This document shows, piece after piece, positions 25,271-34,562 of a stretch of DNA of 64,000 bases. The DNA is taken from the NCBI GenBank assembly GCA_000166095.1, contig CP002278.1, positions 218,001 through 282,000 on the forward strand, in the 5' to 3' direction. A program made the position numbers and the translations under genes. The notes under the pieces were generated by a model, which searched no databases, was not told the DNA's origin, and worked only from the letters and a program-made list of their open reading frames with translations. The DNA is from Methanothermus fervidus DSM 2088. Lineage in GTDB: Archaea; Methanobacteriota; Methanobacteria; DSM-2088; Methanothermaceae. Within the stretch, counting starts at the first letter, position 1. Each line of letters begins with the position of its first letter.

Positions 25271-26162
25271 CTTTATGCACCAAATCTTCTGTTAAGGACT
25301 TGACAATCGAGTCAATAGTTGTAACTACATCAATATTTTCAATTATTGGGATATTATGTTTTCTTGCTTGCATTTCAATATAATCATGTATGCGTCTTAT
25401 AGCCCAGAAGTATTTTAAATATCTCTCTAAAGGTCTTCTTGCCCATTTTTGTCTGCAACGAGAATAAAATCTGCTTCTATGCATTTTTTCATCAGGAACT
25501 GTCAATACAAACATCGCTACATTATTTTTATTAATTAGTTCTTCCCTTATAAATCCAGGAACAAGGTGGGCACCTTCTATGACTATACTTATACCTTCGG
25601 TAAGTGCTCTTTCAATTACAGCTTCAATGCCGACGGTCACCACGTTTACATGGTCTCTAAAGCCAACTAAAACTTCATCAAACTCTACAGGTGCAGGTGT
25701 CCTTAAAGATTTATAAGCTGTAAAAGTAGATTCATGAAGAGAAGGTATTAATTCTTTAGATATCATCTTTCTCATGACTTCTCGTATCATGTCGGTGCTG
25801 ATCATGTTTCTTATTCCTAATCTATTTGCAACTTCGAATGCTATTGATGATGTTCCAACACCAGAAGCTCCTGCAATCAATAAAATTAAAGGTTCCTTAT
25901 ATTCTCTTATTTTTCTCCATCTTATATATTTTTCAGCTATTTTTTCATCTTTTTCCTTTAATTTATTGTATACAATTTTTACTAATTCATCAATAGTTAC
26001 AATTTTCTTTTTTTCTTTTTTAAGATAAGACTCTACTTCTGCTGCAAGGAGGTAAGCATCTGTAGGATCCATCCCTGATCTCGTCAGTGATCTAGCCAAT
26101 ACACCCTTTGAAAATGGTTCTCTGTATTTTTTTCCAGCTACTTTTCCTTCCACTAGAATCAT
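25248..26162 (-). CDS. 2-phosphoglycerate kinase
   Basis: The 304-residue enzyme has an N-terminal ATP-cone-like segment (about 1-85, [25 protein letters not shown]) and a P-loop kinase domain with [14 protein letters not shown] near 95. [10 protein letters not shown] follows soon after, and [11 protein letters not shown] lies near 195. It phosphorylates 2-phosphoglycerate to 2,3-diphosphoglycerate, the precursor of cyclic 2,3-diphosphoglycerate, a thermoprotectant abundant in Methanothermus. The length equals the 304 residues I recall for the M. fervidus enzyme. ATG 26162 is preceded by AGGTGAT. The cyclase gene is not in this window. Confidence 0.92.
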
Positions 26163-26168
26163 TATTTA

Positions 26169-26807
26169 TCACCTAATTTTGATCCATTTACAGTTTACTT
26201 CTCCATCTAAATCTATAACTGCAACCTTGCCTTCGAAAGCAGGGCCTGTGTTGATTATTGTTGTGTTTCCTAGTTGGTCAATACCTCTAGCTTCATGTAT
26301 ATGAGCACATATATTAACTTTAGGTTGGTACTCTTCTATTATTTTTCTTATAGATTTACTACCAACGTTATCACCACTTTGTATTTGATCAACTTTTGTG
26401 TTGTAAGGAGGCGCATGTGTAACAAGAATTGTCGTATCCTTTGAAATAATATTTTTTAAGCTATTGTATATTTCCTTCTCTTGAAATTCAAAAGGCGTGT
26501 CAAAAGGCGTTGGATTTGATCCTCCAAATCCACATATTTTTATACCTTTAATTTCTATAGCGTTGTTGTGAATATTGATTGTACCAGACTTTTCTATGAT
26601 ATCCACAGTTTCTGGTAAGTCACAGTTACCTGGCAATGCTAGCACAGGAACATTGTAACTTGTTAACTTGTTTAATATTTTTTCTGCTAACTCTACTGGT
26701 CCAAAATCAGTTATGTCTCCAGAAACTATTATGAGATCTATTTCTTCATTTAAATTATTTAATTCTAATAATTTTCCGTGAAGGTCACTAATTCCAAGAA
26801 TTTTCAT
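26169..26807 (-). CDS. Calcineurin-like metallophosphoesterase
   Basis: The 212-residue protein has the metal-binding motifs in order: ISDLHGK, VSGDITDFG, LPGNCDLP, VTHAPPYNTKVD and CAHIHEARG. Together these bind two metal ions. The small size, without added domains, suggests a phosphodiesterase or nucleotidase; the substrate is not evident. It lies between 2-phosphoglycerate kinase (six bases away) and a small unknown gene (two bases away) in one minus-strand operon. Confidence 0.9.
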   Translation of the reverse strand: MKILGISDLHGKLLELNNLNEEIDLIIVSGDITDFGPVELAEKILNKLTSYNVPVLALPGNCDLPETVDIIEKSGTINIHNNAIEIKGIKICGFGGSNPTPFDTPFEFQEKEIYNSLKNIISKDTTILVTHAPPYNTKVDQIQSGDNVGSKSIRKIIEEYQPKVNICAHIHEARGIDQLGNTTIINTGPAFEGKVAVIDLDGEVNCKWIKIR

Positions 26808-26809
26808 AT

Positions 26810-27337
26810 TTATTCCCCAAAGAATGTTGCTATTTCTTTTAAACTTCTTTTAATATCTTCAGCTTCACCATATAAAACAATTATATTATCTTCTTCAAAT
26901 TCTATTATCAAACCATGGTATTCCGCAATTTCCTGTATTCTATCTTCTGATATTGCCGTGTTTAAATTTACCCTTGTAACCATCATGTCCCTAGGAGCCC
27001 CTGTTATAAATCTAGATTTAATATTAGGAGGTCTATACACCTTTTCGCCTCTTATGACTTTTTTAAATTCCTCTTTCCACTTATTGCGATATTCTTTACT
27101 TATGTCCCCTGCAAAATCTAATAAAACTTCTTGTAGATAATTTAAAGATTCATTTATATTCTTTAATTCCTTAACAATTTTTGGATCGTTAGGACTAGAT
27201 TTATATAGATTAATTAGAAATTTTGTATCTCTCATCTCCTTATTTATGGATTTTGGAAGATCTTTACCTCTTTTTTTTAAATCTGCATGTAATTTAAGAA
27301 TTGTGAACCATATTTGTTCTAATATATCAGCTTTCAT
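26810..27337 (-). CDS. Conserved archaeal protein of unknown function (DUF2096-like)
   Basis: The 175-residue protein is mainly helical in its first 110 residues (EQIWFTILKLHADLKKRGKDLP, later YLQEVLLDFAGDISKEYRNKW). A small alpha/beta part ends it (RVNLNTAISEDRIQEIAEYHGLIIEFEEDNIIVLYG). I think it is the archaeal DUF2096 family but am not certain. There is no signal or membrane segment. Its start overlaps the upstream gene by four bases. Confidence 0.65.
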   Translation of the reverse strand: MKADILEQIWFTILKLHADLKKRGKDLPKSINKEMRDTKFLINLYKSSPNDPKIVKELKNINESLNYLQEVLLDFAGDISKEYRNKWKEEFKKVIRGEKVYRPPNIKSRFITGAPRDMMVTRVNLNTAISEDRIQEIAEYHGLIIEFEEDNIIVLYGEAEDIKRSLKEIATFFGE

Positions 27338-27603
27338 AGATGTCCTTCCAAAATATTTGATGAAATGTGATTCAATTTTGCACCTATTTCTTTTAACTCT
27401 TCTTTAATTTCATCTATATTGTTGTAAGATTCCAAAAACAAAACATGATAACATTTGGTGCCTGCAATATTGACTATAGCAATTTTCTCATTTTTTTTAA
27501 TTTTATTCTTTTTCTCTAAAGCTGCTTTTAACTCTACAAATTTTATATATTCATCAGGTATTTCATCATATTTAAATACTCCCAGTAAGGTGGCTGTAAA
27601 CAT
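27334..27603 (-). CDS. Small conserved protein (DUF749-like)
   Basis: The 89-residue acidic/basic alpha-beta protein begins MFTATLLGVFKYDEIPDEY and contains KIAIVNIAGTKCYHVLFLESYNN and EIGAKLNHISSN. It resembles the small methanogen family DUF749 by eye; the function is unknown. GGGGGAAATTAA precedes the ATG. It is the first gene of the five-gene minus-strand operon that ends with the two-CBS protein at 24863. Confidence 0.6.
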   Translation of the reverse strand: MFTATLLGVFKYDEIPDEYIKFVELKAALEKKNKIKKNEKIAIVNIAGTKCYHVLFLESYNNIDEIKEELKEIGAKLNHISSNILEGHL

Positions 27604-27744
27604 TTAATTTCCCCCAAAACATTTTTTTAATATATTTTTAAATATATCTTTTTTTTAAACAAAATTTTATGTTTCGAAAATTTTTTAGTGTAGGAATAAT
27701 TTACATAATATTTTAAAAGGAAAAATAATTGAGGGTTTAAAAAT

Positions 27745-28200
27745 ATGAAAATATTTAGCAAGGCATTTAAAAATGGTGAGAAAATCCCTAAAAAATATAC
27801 TTGTGATGGACAGGACATTTCACCACCTATCAAATGGGAAGATATACCAGAAAACACTAAAACTTTGGTTTTAATTTGTGAAGATCCAGATGCTCCAGGA
27901 AAAACTTGGGTACATTGGGTATTATTTAATATACCTCCTGAAATTGAAGAACTTCCAGAAGGCGTTGAAAATAAGGAAAAACTTGAAAATGGAGCTATAC
28001 ATGGAGTAAATGATTGGGGAAGACTTGGATATGGAGGTCCTTGCCCACCATCAGGTACACATCGATATTACTTTAGATTATATGCATTAGATACTGAACT
28101 CAAATTAGAACCAGGTGCAAAAAAAGAAGAAGTAGTAGAAGCCATGAAAGATCATATAATTGATCAGGCAGAGCTAATGGGAACCTATTCTAGGGAATAA
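27745..28200 (+). CDS. PEBP/YbhB family protein (Raf-kinase-inhibitor-like)
   Basis: The 151-residue protein carries the phosphatidylethanolamine-binding-protein motifs: YTCDGQDISPPIKWEDIPENTK, ICEDPDAPGKTWVHWVLFNIP and GRLGYGGPCPPSGTHRYYFRLYALD, which form the small anion-binding pocket. The cellular ligand is unknown. A TATA-like TTTACATAATATTTTA near 27698-27713 and GAGGG before ATG 27745 support its own promoter. It converges on ftsZ, with 12 bases between the stops. Confidence 0.92.
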   Translation: MKIFSKAFKNGEKIPKKYTCDGQDISPPIKWEDIPENTKTLVLICEDPDAPGKTWVHWVLFNIPPEIEELPEGVENKEKLENGAIHGVNDWGRLGYGGPCPPSGTHRYYFRLYALDTELKLEPGAKKEEVVEAMKDHIIDQAELMGTYSRE

Positions 28201-28212
28201 TTTTAGTATTAT

Positions 28213-29349
28213 TTAAAATACATCATCAACAAACTTCTCTAGTGAATGTTTTTTTGTAAATTCTTTTTTCTTTTCTAAACCTCTTTTTGGTTTTTCTTCA
28301 CTAAACATGTATGGAGACTTCACACCAGACACTATAATAGTAGTTCTTATTGTATTCTGTAATTCTTCCTCAATTTGTACGCCCCATATTATATTAGCCT
28401 CTGGATCTAATTCATCTGCTACTACTTGTACAATCCTTTCAGCTTCTTGTAATGATAAATCTGAGCTACCAGTAATATTAATTAATGCTCCTTTAGCGTT
28501 TGATATATCTAAATCAAGTAATGGACTGTTTAATGCTTCATGAACAGATTCTAATGCTTTATCTTCACCAGATTCAGACTCACCCATTCCAATCATTGCC
28601 ATTCCAGAACCTTGCATAACACTTTTTATATCAGCAAAATCTAAACTTATGAGACCTGGCTTAGTTATTAGTTCAGTTATTCCTTTTACAGCTCTACTTA
28701 ATATTTCATCAGCTACCATAAAGGCTTTGTTAATTGGTAAATTAGGTGCTACTTCCAATAATTTGTCGTTTGGAACCACAATAACAGTGTCAGCAGAATT
28801 TCTTAATTTTTTAAGACCTTCTTCGGCATTTTTTCTCCTGATAACTCCTTCTGCACTAAATGGCAATGTCACTACAGCAATTGTCAATGCTCCACATTTC
28901 TTTGCTATTTTGGATATTACGGGAGCTGAACCTGTTCCAGTTCCTCCACCTAACCCACAAGTCACAAATACCATATCTGCATTTTCAAGTTCTCTTGCTA
29001 TTTCATCTTCACTTTCTTCTGCACATTCTTCACCTAGTTCAGGAATTCCACCAGTTCCTAAACCTCTACAAAGATTTTTACCAATTAAAATTTTCTTGTC
29101 AGCGACACTATAATATAGATCTTGGGCATCAGTGTTAACAGCAATGGTTTTTGCACCTTCAATACCTATTTTTGTTAGTCTGGAAACAGTATTATTTCCA
29201 GCTCCACCTGTACCAACAACATATATCCTTGATCTACTCTCTTCCATTATTTTTTTAAGTTCCTCATCTATAGAATTTTCACTTCTGATGTTAGGCTTCC
29301 CAATATCTTCTTTTTTTGCATTTTTTAATGCATCTTCAATAAGTTTCAC
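28213..29349 (-). CDS. ftsZ: Cell division protein FtsZ
   Basis: The 378-residue tubulin-like GTPase has [16 protein letters not shown], the signature loop [26 protein letters not shown] and a T7-loop region [13 protein letters not shown]. The N-terminal 38 residues are a charged extension and the C-terminal 25 are a basic, disordered tail. It polymerises into the division ring. GTG 29349 is supported by GAGGGAG. No other division gene is adjacent. Confidence 0.95.
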   Translation of the reverse strand: MKLIEDALKNAKKEDIGKPNIRSENSIDEELKKIMEESRSRIYVVGTGGAGNNTVSRLTKIGIEGAKTIAVNTDAQDLYYSVADKKILIGKNLCRGLGTGGIPELGEECAEESEDEIARELENADMVFVTCGLGGGTGTGSAPVISKIAKKCGALTIAVVTLPFSAEGVIRRKNAEEGLKKLRNSADTVIVVPNDKLLEVAPNLPINKAFMVADEILSRAVKGITELITKPGLISLDFADIKSVMQGSGMAMIGMGESESGEDKALESVHEALNSPLLDLDISNAKGALINITGSSDLSLQEAERIVQVVADELDPEANIIWGVQIEEELQNTIRTTIIVSGVKSPYMFSEEKPKRGLEKKKEFTKKHSLEKFVDDVF

Positions 29350-29370
29350 ATTTCTCCCTCACAAATAATA

Positions 29371-29384
29371 ATGATATATATCAT
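29371..29384. promoter_or_regulatory. Perfect palindrome over the ftsZ promoter region
   Basis: ATGATATATATCAT is a 14-bp perfect palindrome 22 bases upstream of the ftsZ start. It could itself be the TATA element or an operator lying between a second TATA-like AAATATATT (about 29402-29412, minus strand) and the gene. Self-complementary TATA sequences are common in AT-rich DNA. Confidence 0.4.
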
Positions 29385-29420
29385 AAGTAAGTTGAGAGGT
29401 AATATATTTTTTACTTATCT

Positions 29421-29984
29421 TTAGGGTCTTGGCATTGCAATTATTTCATGTATCCTTAAATCAAAAACATTGTTCATGTGGGCTGGTGTCAGCACAAGAG
29501 ATGTATCTGCACCTCTCCCTGTTCCCCCAATTGCAACTATTTCTCTATCTACAGGGATTAATCCGGCGTCAGCAGCCATAATACTTATTTCCACACAAAC
29601 TTTAAATCCCTGTGAAATCATTCGAAGCGTTTCTGCCATTAATTCAACAGGAGTAATTCCACCAAATTTATTTGATATTCCTCTACCTACACCACTTAGT
29701 GCATGTGATGCTGTATATACTTTAACACCCATCTTTTTTAATTTATTTGCATATTTAGGATTTATTTCTAATTTTCCTTTTTCTGAAAATCCTGCATGAT
29801 GTGTTATACTAACTATACTTACATCTTTAATCTTTTTTGCTACCTTTAATGCAGTTTTTCCACTAATTGATGCAACTACTATATCTTTAATATTTAACTC
29901 TTCGACCCTCTTTTTTACCAAATCTATGAGCTTATCCGTGTTCTTTTCTCCAGGTTCATCGAAATAATAAATATCTTTTTTCAT
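29421..29984 (-). CDS. Pyruvate-kinase C-domain-like protein of unknown function
   Basis: The 187-residue protein resembles only the alpha/beta C-terminal domain of pyruvate kinase, here as a free-standing protein: [47 protein letters not shown] and [29 protein letters not shown]. That domain binds allosteric effectors in pyruvate kinase; what this one does is not known. ATG 29984 follows AAGGTGG; a start 15 bases further up lacks that spacing. It is read toward ftsZ and may share the transcript of the mch block upstream. Confidence 0.75.
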   Translation of the reverse strand: MKKDIYYFDEPGEKNTDKLIDLVKKRVEELNIKDIVVASISGKTALKVAKKIKDVSIVSITHHAGFSEKGKLEINPKYANKLKKMGVKVYTASHALSGVGRGISNKFGGITPVELMAETLRMISQGFKVCVEISIMAADAGLIPVDREIVAIGGTGRGADTSLVLTPAHMNNVFDLRIHEIIAMPRP

Positions 29985-30011
29985 TGTTTCCACCTTCAAA
30001 AAAGAAAAAAA

Positions 30012-30977
30012 CTAGTCAATTCCAAATGACTTTAAAAGCAATTCTTCGTTCACATATCCGGCTCTGAAAACTTCTCCTGTACGAAGATCATTAATAATAA
30101 CTTCTGCTGGTGCAAATATATTCTTATCAATTTTGTAAAAGTCAAACTCAGCTTCTTTGAATATCTCATAAAATGGTTTACCATATGAAGGAGAGGATGA
30201 TGAAGGCAATTCTTTTGCTAATTTCTCTAAATCATCGCCTTCATCAGAATAAATATAATAATAAGTTCTGCCACCAAACATTACAGCATCATTTGTTCTT
30301 CCCATTGCTTTCACACTATCTTTTGTTATAGGAGCTATTGGAGCTATACCTGCTGCATATTTTATTTTATTTACGTCAAAATCAAGAACTTCCAACATCT
30401 TATATGTTCCATTCTCCACCACTCTTCCTGAAATTTGAATTGACCCAACTAAAGAAGAAGTAGGAGCTACCAAAACATAAACATTTTCTGGGGATACTTT
30501 ACATTCTTTGGCAATTTCATCGACAACGTCAGTGTCAGGTAACTTATCAGATTCAAGGGCAAGTATAGCTACATCTGCATCGTCTTCATATTTAATTTTT
30601 TCATAGGTTTCTAATGGTTTTTTTGACAATGCGCGAGCGGGGCCAGACCCAAGGGCAGAGAAATCTCCAACATTTATAGACCACCCTGCCTTTTGGGAAC
30701 CTAAGGTTGATATTGCAGGGAAAGAAGTTTTAATTTTAACAGACGGTAATGCTAACTTTTTTGATAAATCGCCAGGTATTGAAATCCCAACATCTGCTAA
30801 TCCACCAAGACACACCTTAGTATATAATTCACCAGCTTTAAAACTACCTTCTGCATTAACTCCACAATCTAAAATTGTTGATCCATTATCTAATTTTTTC
30901 ACTTTTATTTTTAGTTCCTTGGATTTTTCTATCATCTCATCTACAATTTTTTTTGCCCTTAAATTAACGCTTACCAT
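30012..30977 (-). CDS. mch: Methenyl-tetrahydromethanopterin cyclohydrolase
   Basis: The 321-residue enzyme shows the Mch sequence throughout: DGSTILDCGVNAEGSFKAG-type opening (here NGSTILDCGVNAEGSFKAG), CLGGLADVGIS, GWSINVGDFSALGSGPARAL, SVKAMGRTNDAVMFGGRTYY and RTGEVFRAGYVNEELL. It interconverts formyl- and methenyl-H4MPT, an early step of CO2 reduction to methane, in the cytoplasm. AAGGTGA precedes ATG 30977. The start overlaps thyA by 14 bases, tying it to the thyA-metE genes. Confidence 0.96.
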   Translation of the reverse strand: MVSVNLRAKKIVDEMIEKSKELKIKVKKLDNGSTILDCGVNAEGSFKAGELYTKVCLGGLADVGISIPGDLSKKLALPSVKIKTSFPAISTLGSQKAGWSINVGDFSALGSGPARALSKKPLETYEKIKYEDDADVAILALESDKLPDTDVVDEIAKECKVSPENVYVLVAPTSSLVGSIQISGRVVENGTYKMLEVLDFDVNKIKYAAGIAPIAPITKDSVKAMGRTNDAVMFGGRTYYYIYSDEGDDLEKLAKELPSSSSPSYGKPFYEIFKEAEFDFYKIDKNIFAPAEVIINDLRTGEVFRAGYVNEELLLKSFGID

Positions 30978-31635
30978 TTTTTCTCACCTTTTCTGCATCA
31001 TCAAAACAATACTCATAAATGTGTGCAGAAATACTATGAATTGCTAATGGTCCAACTTTAATATTTAATTTATCAGATATATATTTCGCCAAGATAGCCA
31101 GTGCAGCGGCGTTAGGCAACCATGCTTGGTAAATATCATGACTTCTCCAGATACCTGTTGTATGTAGCTTGTTATTTCTTATTTTAAAATCAATTGAAAT
31201 CATACAAGGAACTTCCTCATTTTTAAAATCTATCTTAGGATCCCATGTCACTGCAGTAGCTCTTCTACTTTTCTTACATTTTTTCAAACGTTTTATAATA
31301 GCTTTAATTTGATCTACAGAAAAATGGTCTCTTAACCTATTACCATAAGTATAAACAAATCCTTTTTTATCTTTTTTCAAAAATTGATCTGTGTATTTTG
31401 AAAGTTTATCACCTCTCCAATAATAATCTTTAGGTATACTCAATAAAATTTCTTTGTTTGTAGATATAGGGAAAGGATAATTCTTAATTGGGTATTTAAC
31501 TATCGTTAATATATTCAATAATTCCTTTGTAATTTGTCCACGTTCATCTTTAATTTTATGTCCTTTTTCCATAACAAGGCTGACAAGTTTCTCCCATGCA
31601 TCGCTTATATTTTTTGCCTTAATTAGATATGGCAT
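30964..31635 (-). CDS. thyA: Archaeal thymidylate synthase
   Basis: The 223-residue protein belongs to the short ThyA form of methanogens (compare MTH774). Conserved features include the TYGNRLRDHF region, the arginine pair in KSRRATAVTWDP, and the catalytic cysteine in EEVPCMISIDFKIRNNKLHTTGIWRSHD. It methylates dUMP to dTMP; the archaeal C1 donor is thought to be a methanopterin derivative, which fits its place between mch and metE. It overlaps both neighbours. Confidence 0.88.
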   Translation of the reverse strand: MPYLIKAKNISDAWEKLVSLVMEKGHKIKDERGQITKELLNILTIVKYPIKNYPFPISTNKEILLSIPKDYYWRGDKLSKYTDQFLKKDKKGFVYTYGNRLRDHFSVDQIKAIIKRLKKCKKSRRATAVTWDPKIDFKNEEVPCMISIDFKIRNNKLHTTGIWRSHDIYQAWLPNAAALAILAKYISDKLNIKVGPLAIHSISAHIYEYCFDDAEKVRKNGKR

Positions 31636-32542
31636 GTGCAGCTCTCACCATATTTTTTAATTTATTGAATGCAGACTCTCTTTTTAGGTTTCTTAATCCA
31701 CAATCAGGGTCAATGACCATGTTCTCTTTACCAATTAATTCTATACCTTTTAAAATTCTTTTTTTAATTTCTTCTACACTTTCGACTTTATTTGTTTTTG
31801 TATTTACACACCCAAATCCTATCTTTTTTCCTTTTAAATCTACATCTTCCAATATATTTAAATTTTCTTTTGTACCTGCAAATTCACAATCAATTATGTC
31901 CACATTAAATTCTAATAACTTCTCAAATATGTCAACAATTGATCCACAAACATGCAATGAAATCGGTATAGAAACTTCATCAGTTATTGTTTCTATAACT
32001 TTTTTTGCAGTTTTTATATTTACAATTCCTGTAGATAAAATTGGTTCATCTATTTGAATCATTGCTATATCTAACTTTTCTAAGAATTTTGCTTCTACTT
32101 TTAGAGCTTCAGCAATATCAAACATCAAATTTTCTTTTGATTTATAAAAACCTTCTATTTTTGATGAATAGGCAAGAGTACACGGGCCAGTAATTATACC
32201 TTTTACTTTAACATTTTTTTTGATTTTATTTTTAAGTTTAATAGCAAATTTTACATCCTCGACAGTTATAGGATTTTTTGGAGGCAGTATTTTTCCGTAT
32301 ACTATTGCACTACCATTTACAAAATCCATGCCAGGAATTTTTTTGGCAAATATTTCTATCATATTTCCTCTAACTTGGCCATCTGAAATTATATCAATAC
32401 CTGCTTTTATTTGATCAACAACAGCTAACTCAATAGCGGGTTTATATTTATCGTACATGCCAAAAATGTCCTGTATCTTTTCGATTAATGAAGTAGGACC
32501 CCTCGGATATGGAGGATAACTACCAACTACAGTTGTTAACAT
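31619..32542 (-). CDS. metE: Methionine synthase, core-MetE type
   Basis: The 307-residue protein corresponds to the C-terminal catalytic domain of cobalamin-independent MetE. It opens LTTVVGSYPPYPRGP and has ITGPCTLAYSS and QIDEPIL. Zinc ligands appear in ISLHVCG, an acidic residue in DCEFAG, and a late FGCVNTKT...DPDCGLRNL. Methanogen enzymes of this kind (MTH775) take the methyl group from a methyl-corrinoid rather than methyl-folate, as I recall. It overlaps thyA by 17 bases and precedes mch, so methyl-H4MPT metabolism, dTMP and methionine synthesis share a transcript. Confidence 0.9.
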   Translation of the reverse strand: MLTTVVGSYPPYPRGPTSLIEKIQDIFGMYDKYKPAIELAVVDQIKAGIDIISDGQVRGNMIEIFAKKIPGMDFVNGSAIVYGKILPPKNPITVEDVKFAIKLKNKIKKNVKVKGIITGPCTLAYSSKIEGFYKSKENLMFDIAEALKVEAKFLEKLDIAMIQIDEPILSTGIVNIKTAKKVIETITDEVSIPISLHVCGSIVDIFEKLLEFNVDIIDCEFAGTKENLNILEDVDLKGKKIGFGCVNTKTNKVESVEEIKKRILKGIELIGKENMVIDPDCGLRNLKRESAFNKLKNMVRAAHAISN

Positions 32543-32841
32543 TTTCTCCCAACTTTCTTAATATTTTCTAATTCTTTTCTATCAACAGGTAATTCAATAA
32601 CAAATGTACCATAACAAGGTTTTGTATAAGGTATCATTATTCTTTTATTTTTTTCATCTATGCCTATAGGAATAGGTGGTATACCTATAAGTCTTGTTCC
32701 CAAAATTTTCTCACCAGGATTGACACATAATACCTTAGCAGCTTTTTTCTTGATAAATTCAGCACAATCTTTAAATTTTGCATTTCTTAAATGTATTTCA
32801 TGTTCTACTTCTCTTAAATATAATTCTATACATGTAGACAT
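32536..32841 (-). CDS. DUF1894-family methanogen protein
   Basis: The 101-residue protein begins MSTCIELYLREVEHEI, with GGAG just before the ATG at 32841. Conserved parts are NAKFKDCAEFIKKKA, VNPGEKILGTRLIGIPPIPIGID and YTKPCYGTFVIELP. It lies directly downstream of the DUF1890 gene, an arrangement conserved in methanogens. The function is unknown. The overlap of seven bases with metE and the fused operon suggest a role in methyl-group or corrinoid metabolism, by context only. Confidence 0.75.
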   Translation of the reverse strand: MSTCIELYLREVEHEIHLRNAKFKDCAEFIKKKAAKVLCVNPGEKILGTRLIGIPPIPIGIDEKNKRIMIPYTKPCYGTFVIELPVDRKELENIKKVGRKC

Positions 32842-32842
32842 G

Positions 32843-33295
32843 TTACTCCATCCATTCGTCCATGAATGCATCAATTTTTTTTACTAAGGGTTTGGGGTTA
32901 TGACGGGCTCTTGCCTGAATTATTTTAGAGTTTGTATTATGTTTTATTGTTTCAACCAATTCTTTTAATTCTTTTTTATCTTCATTAAAAACAATAGACA
33001 AAGATCCAACATTTAATATTTCATTAAAAGTTATAAAATAAGTAGCAGATGCATCATTTGAAATAAAACCTATTAAATAATCCCATTTATTTTTCTCAAT
33101 TTCATGACTATCAATGTTTAACAATTTATCTATATATCTTCTCTCAGGATCTGAAATTTTTACTAAATTTAATGCTGCAGGATTTCCAGCAATGCTTACC
33201 TTACAATTTTTAATTTTTAATAAATAAGATGTATAAATTGTCAGTGGTGTTTGTATTGGATATTCAGGACATCCAAGCATAATTAATACTTTCAT
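32843..33295 (-). CDS. DUF1890-family methanogen protein (MTH777-like)
   Basis: The 150-residue protein starts MKVLIMLGCPEYPIQTPLTIY, with a flavodoxin- or Rossmann-like first strand. It continues with VSIAGNPAALNLVKISDPERRYID and DYLIGFISNDASATYFITF. It matches the DUF1890 family (MTH777 has a solved structure, as I recall), whose role is unknown. It overlaps the upstream membrane-protein gene by four bases and precedes the DUF1894 gene by one. Confidence 0.78.
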   Translation of the reverse strand: MKVLIMLGCPEYPIQTPLTIYTSYLLKIKNCKVSIAGNPAALNLVKISDPERRYIDKLLNIDSHEIEKNKWDYLIGFISNDASATYFITFNEILNVGSLSIVFNEDKKELKELVETIKHNTNSKIIQARARHNPKPLVKKIDAFMDEWME

Positions 33296-34371
33296 TTCTC
33301 ATCAACCTTTATAACTTGTCCTACTATAAGTGAACTTAAAAATATGAAAGTTAAAAGGGCTGATTCATTAATTGATCTATTTATTAAGAAAATTCCTACA
33401 AGACCTTGTGAAACAAAGGCCGTTAAAACACCTATAAGTAATATCTCTCTACCAAGATATCTTTTTATTCCACCCTCACGTTTTTTCTTATAAATTTTGA
33501 GTAGTCTTAGACCTAAGTATGTAACAGAGACAAACCATAGGAGGAAGAAAATTAATACTAAAAATCCGAAGTCATATCCCCATCCAAAGATACCTGGTAG
33601 CATATAATCTATTGTATCTTTTTCATTGACCAAAACGCCATAAAAAATTGGATAAGGTAAACCAAATTTGACTATTAATGTAATAGGTAATGTAATATAA
33701 CCATCAGCAAATCCAGAGGAAAATTCTCCCCAATAGGAAGTTGATGGATTATGACCTATTAAACCCATATTTTTAAGTACAAATTGCACACTAGGCAATG
33801 CATAATTTTCTATTCTTCCTATTCTAAGCAGAGGACTTAAAATTGGCATTTTAAATATACGTGATAACAATTCTAGGAGCATAAACATGGCTAGTGCGAT
33901 AGTTGTAAAACTTAATACTTTACGAGGAGTTATTATACTTTTTCCTCCAAATGATTTAGATATGATAAACATCCCTATAAACAATCCTAAAAACCAAAGC
34001 ACAAGAAATGATCTATGTATCATTCCACCAAAAATTGTAATACCTATTATCAATAAATAAATGAGTTCTCTAAGTTTTGAAGTTTCTATATTGAGTCTAT
34101 CCATTATTTTTAAACCAGCTAAACTTGTAATTATAACTGCAAGTGCTATAGGACCATAAGGATGTGTAAATTCATGTTGTCCAAAATATAAAATCATCAG
34201 GAGTACATCGATTCCAAACAATATTGTTAAAACTACTGCAAGAAACAGTGCTACAAGGAAGACTGTTGACAATGTTATAGGTGTTAAATTAATGAGAAAT
34301 ATTGCCCCAGCATAAAGTATGATGGCTACTTCTAAAATTAACTGAAAATGATTTTGTGCAATTAATGGCAA
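33292..34371 (-). CDS. Polytopic membrane protein, full-length paralogue of the left-edge gene
   Basis: The 359-residue protein has about nine to ten hydrophobic segments. A central non-membrane loop (about 175-230) includes SPLLRIGRIENYALPSVQF and GHNPSTSYWGEFSSGFADGYITLP. A second loop is NEKDTIDYMLPGIFGWGYDFG. The end, GREILLIG...NRSINESALLT...VIKV, matches the gene at 1-618. TTG 34371 follows GGGAGGT. It is the first gene of the minus-strand operon with DUF1890, DUF1894, metE, thyA and mch. Neither the family nor a substrate is known to me. Confidence 0.82.
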   Translation of the reverse strand: MPLIAQNHFQLILEVAIILYAGAIFLINLTPITLSTVFLVALFLAVVLTILFGIDVLLMILYFGQHEFTHPYGPIALAVIITSLAGLKIMDRLNIETSKLRELIYLLIIGITIFGGMIHRSFLVLWFLGLFIGMFIISKSFGGKSIITPRKVLSFTTIALAMFMLLELLSRIFKMPILSPLLRIGRIENYALPSVQFVLKNMGLIGHNPSTSYWGEFSSGFADGYITLPITLIVKFGLPYPIFYGVLVNEKDTIDYMLPGIFGWGYDFGFLVLIFFLLWFVSVTYLGLRLLKIYKKKREGGIKRYLGREILLIGVLTAFVSQGLVGIFLINRSINESALLTFIFLSSLIVGQVIKVDEK

Positions 34372-34461
34372 GCTTTACCTCCCTTTTTTAGTTTTTGAAT
34401 GATAAATTTTTATTTGCAAAACATTTAATTTGTGTCCAAATTTAAATATTTTTTGTGAAAT

Positions 34462-34562
34462 ATTTAAATTTATAAGCAATAGTTCATTAAAAATAATGTA
34501 AAATTAAAATTTTAAAATTGTTAAATAAAATGTAATAACGAGGCTAATTTTGGAGGTGAAGG
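34462..34562 (+). promoter_or_regulatory. por operon promoter and leader
   Basis: In the 190-base divergent gap, TTTAAATTTATAAG (about 34463-34476) is a likely TATA region. A leader of about 60 bases follows, ending in GGAGGTGAAGG immediately before ATG 34563. The rest of the gap is AT-rich and must hold the promoter of the opposite operon. Confidence 0.5.

Noticed and set aside
28649-29138. Long plus-strand frames opposite ftsZ
   Set aside because: They are complements of well-conserved ftsZ codons and show low-complexity composition rich in leucine and histidine or in proline and serine; no start signals.
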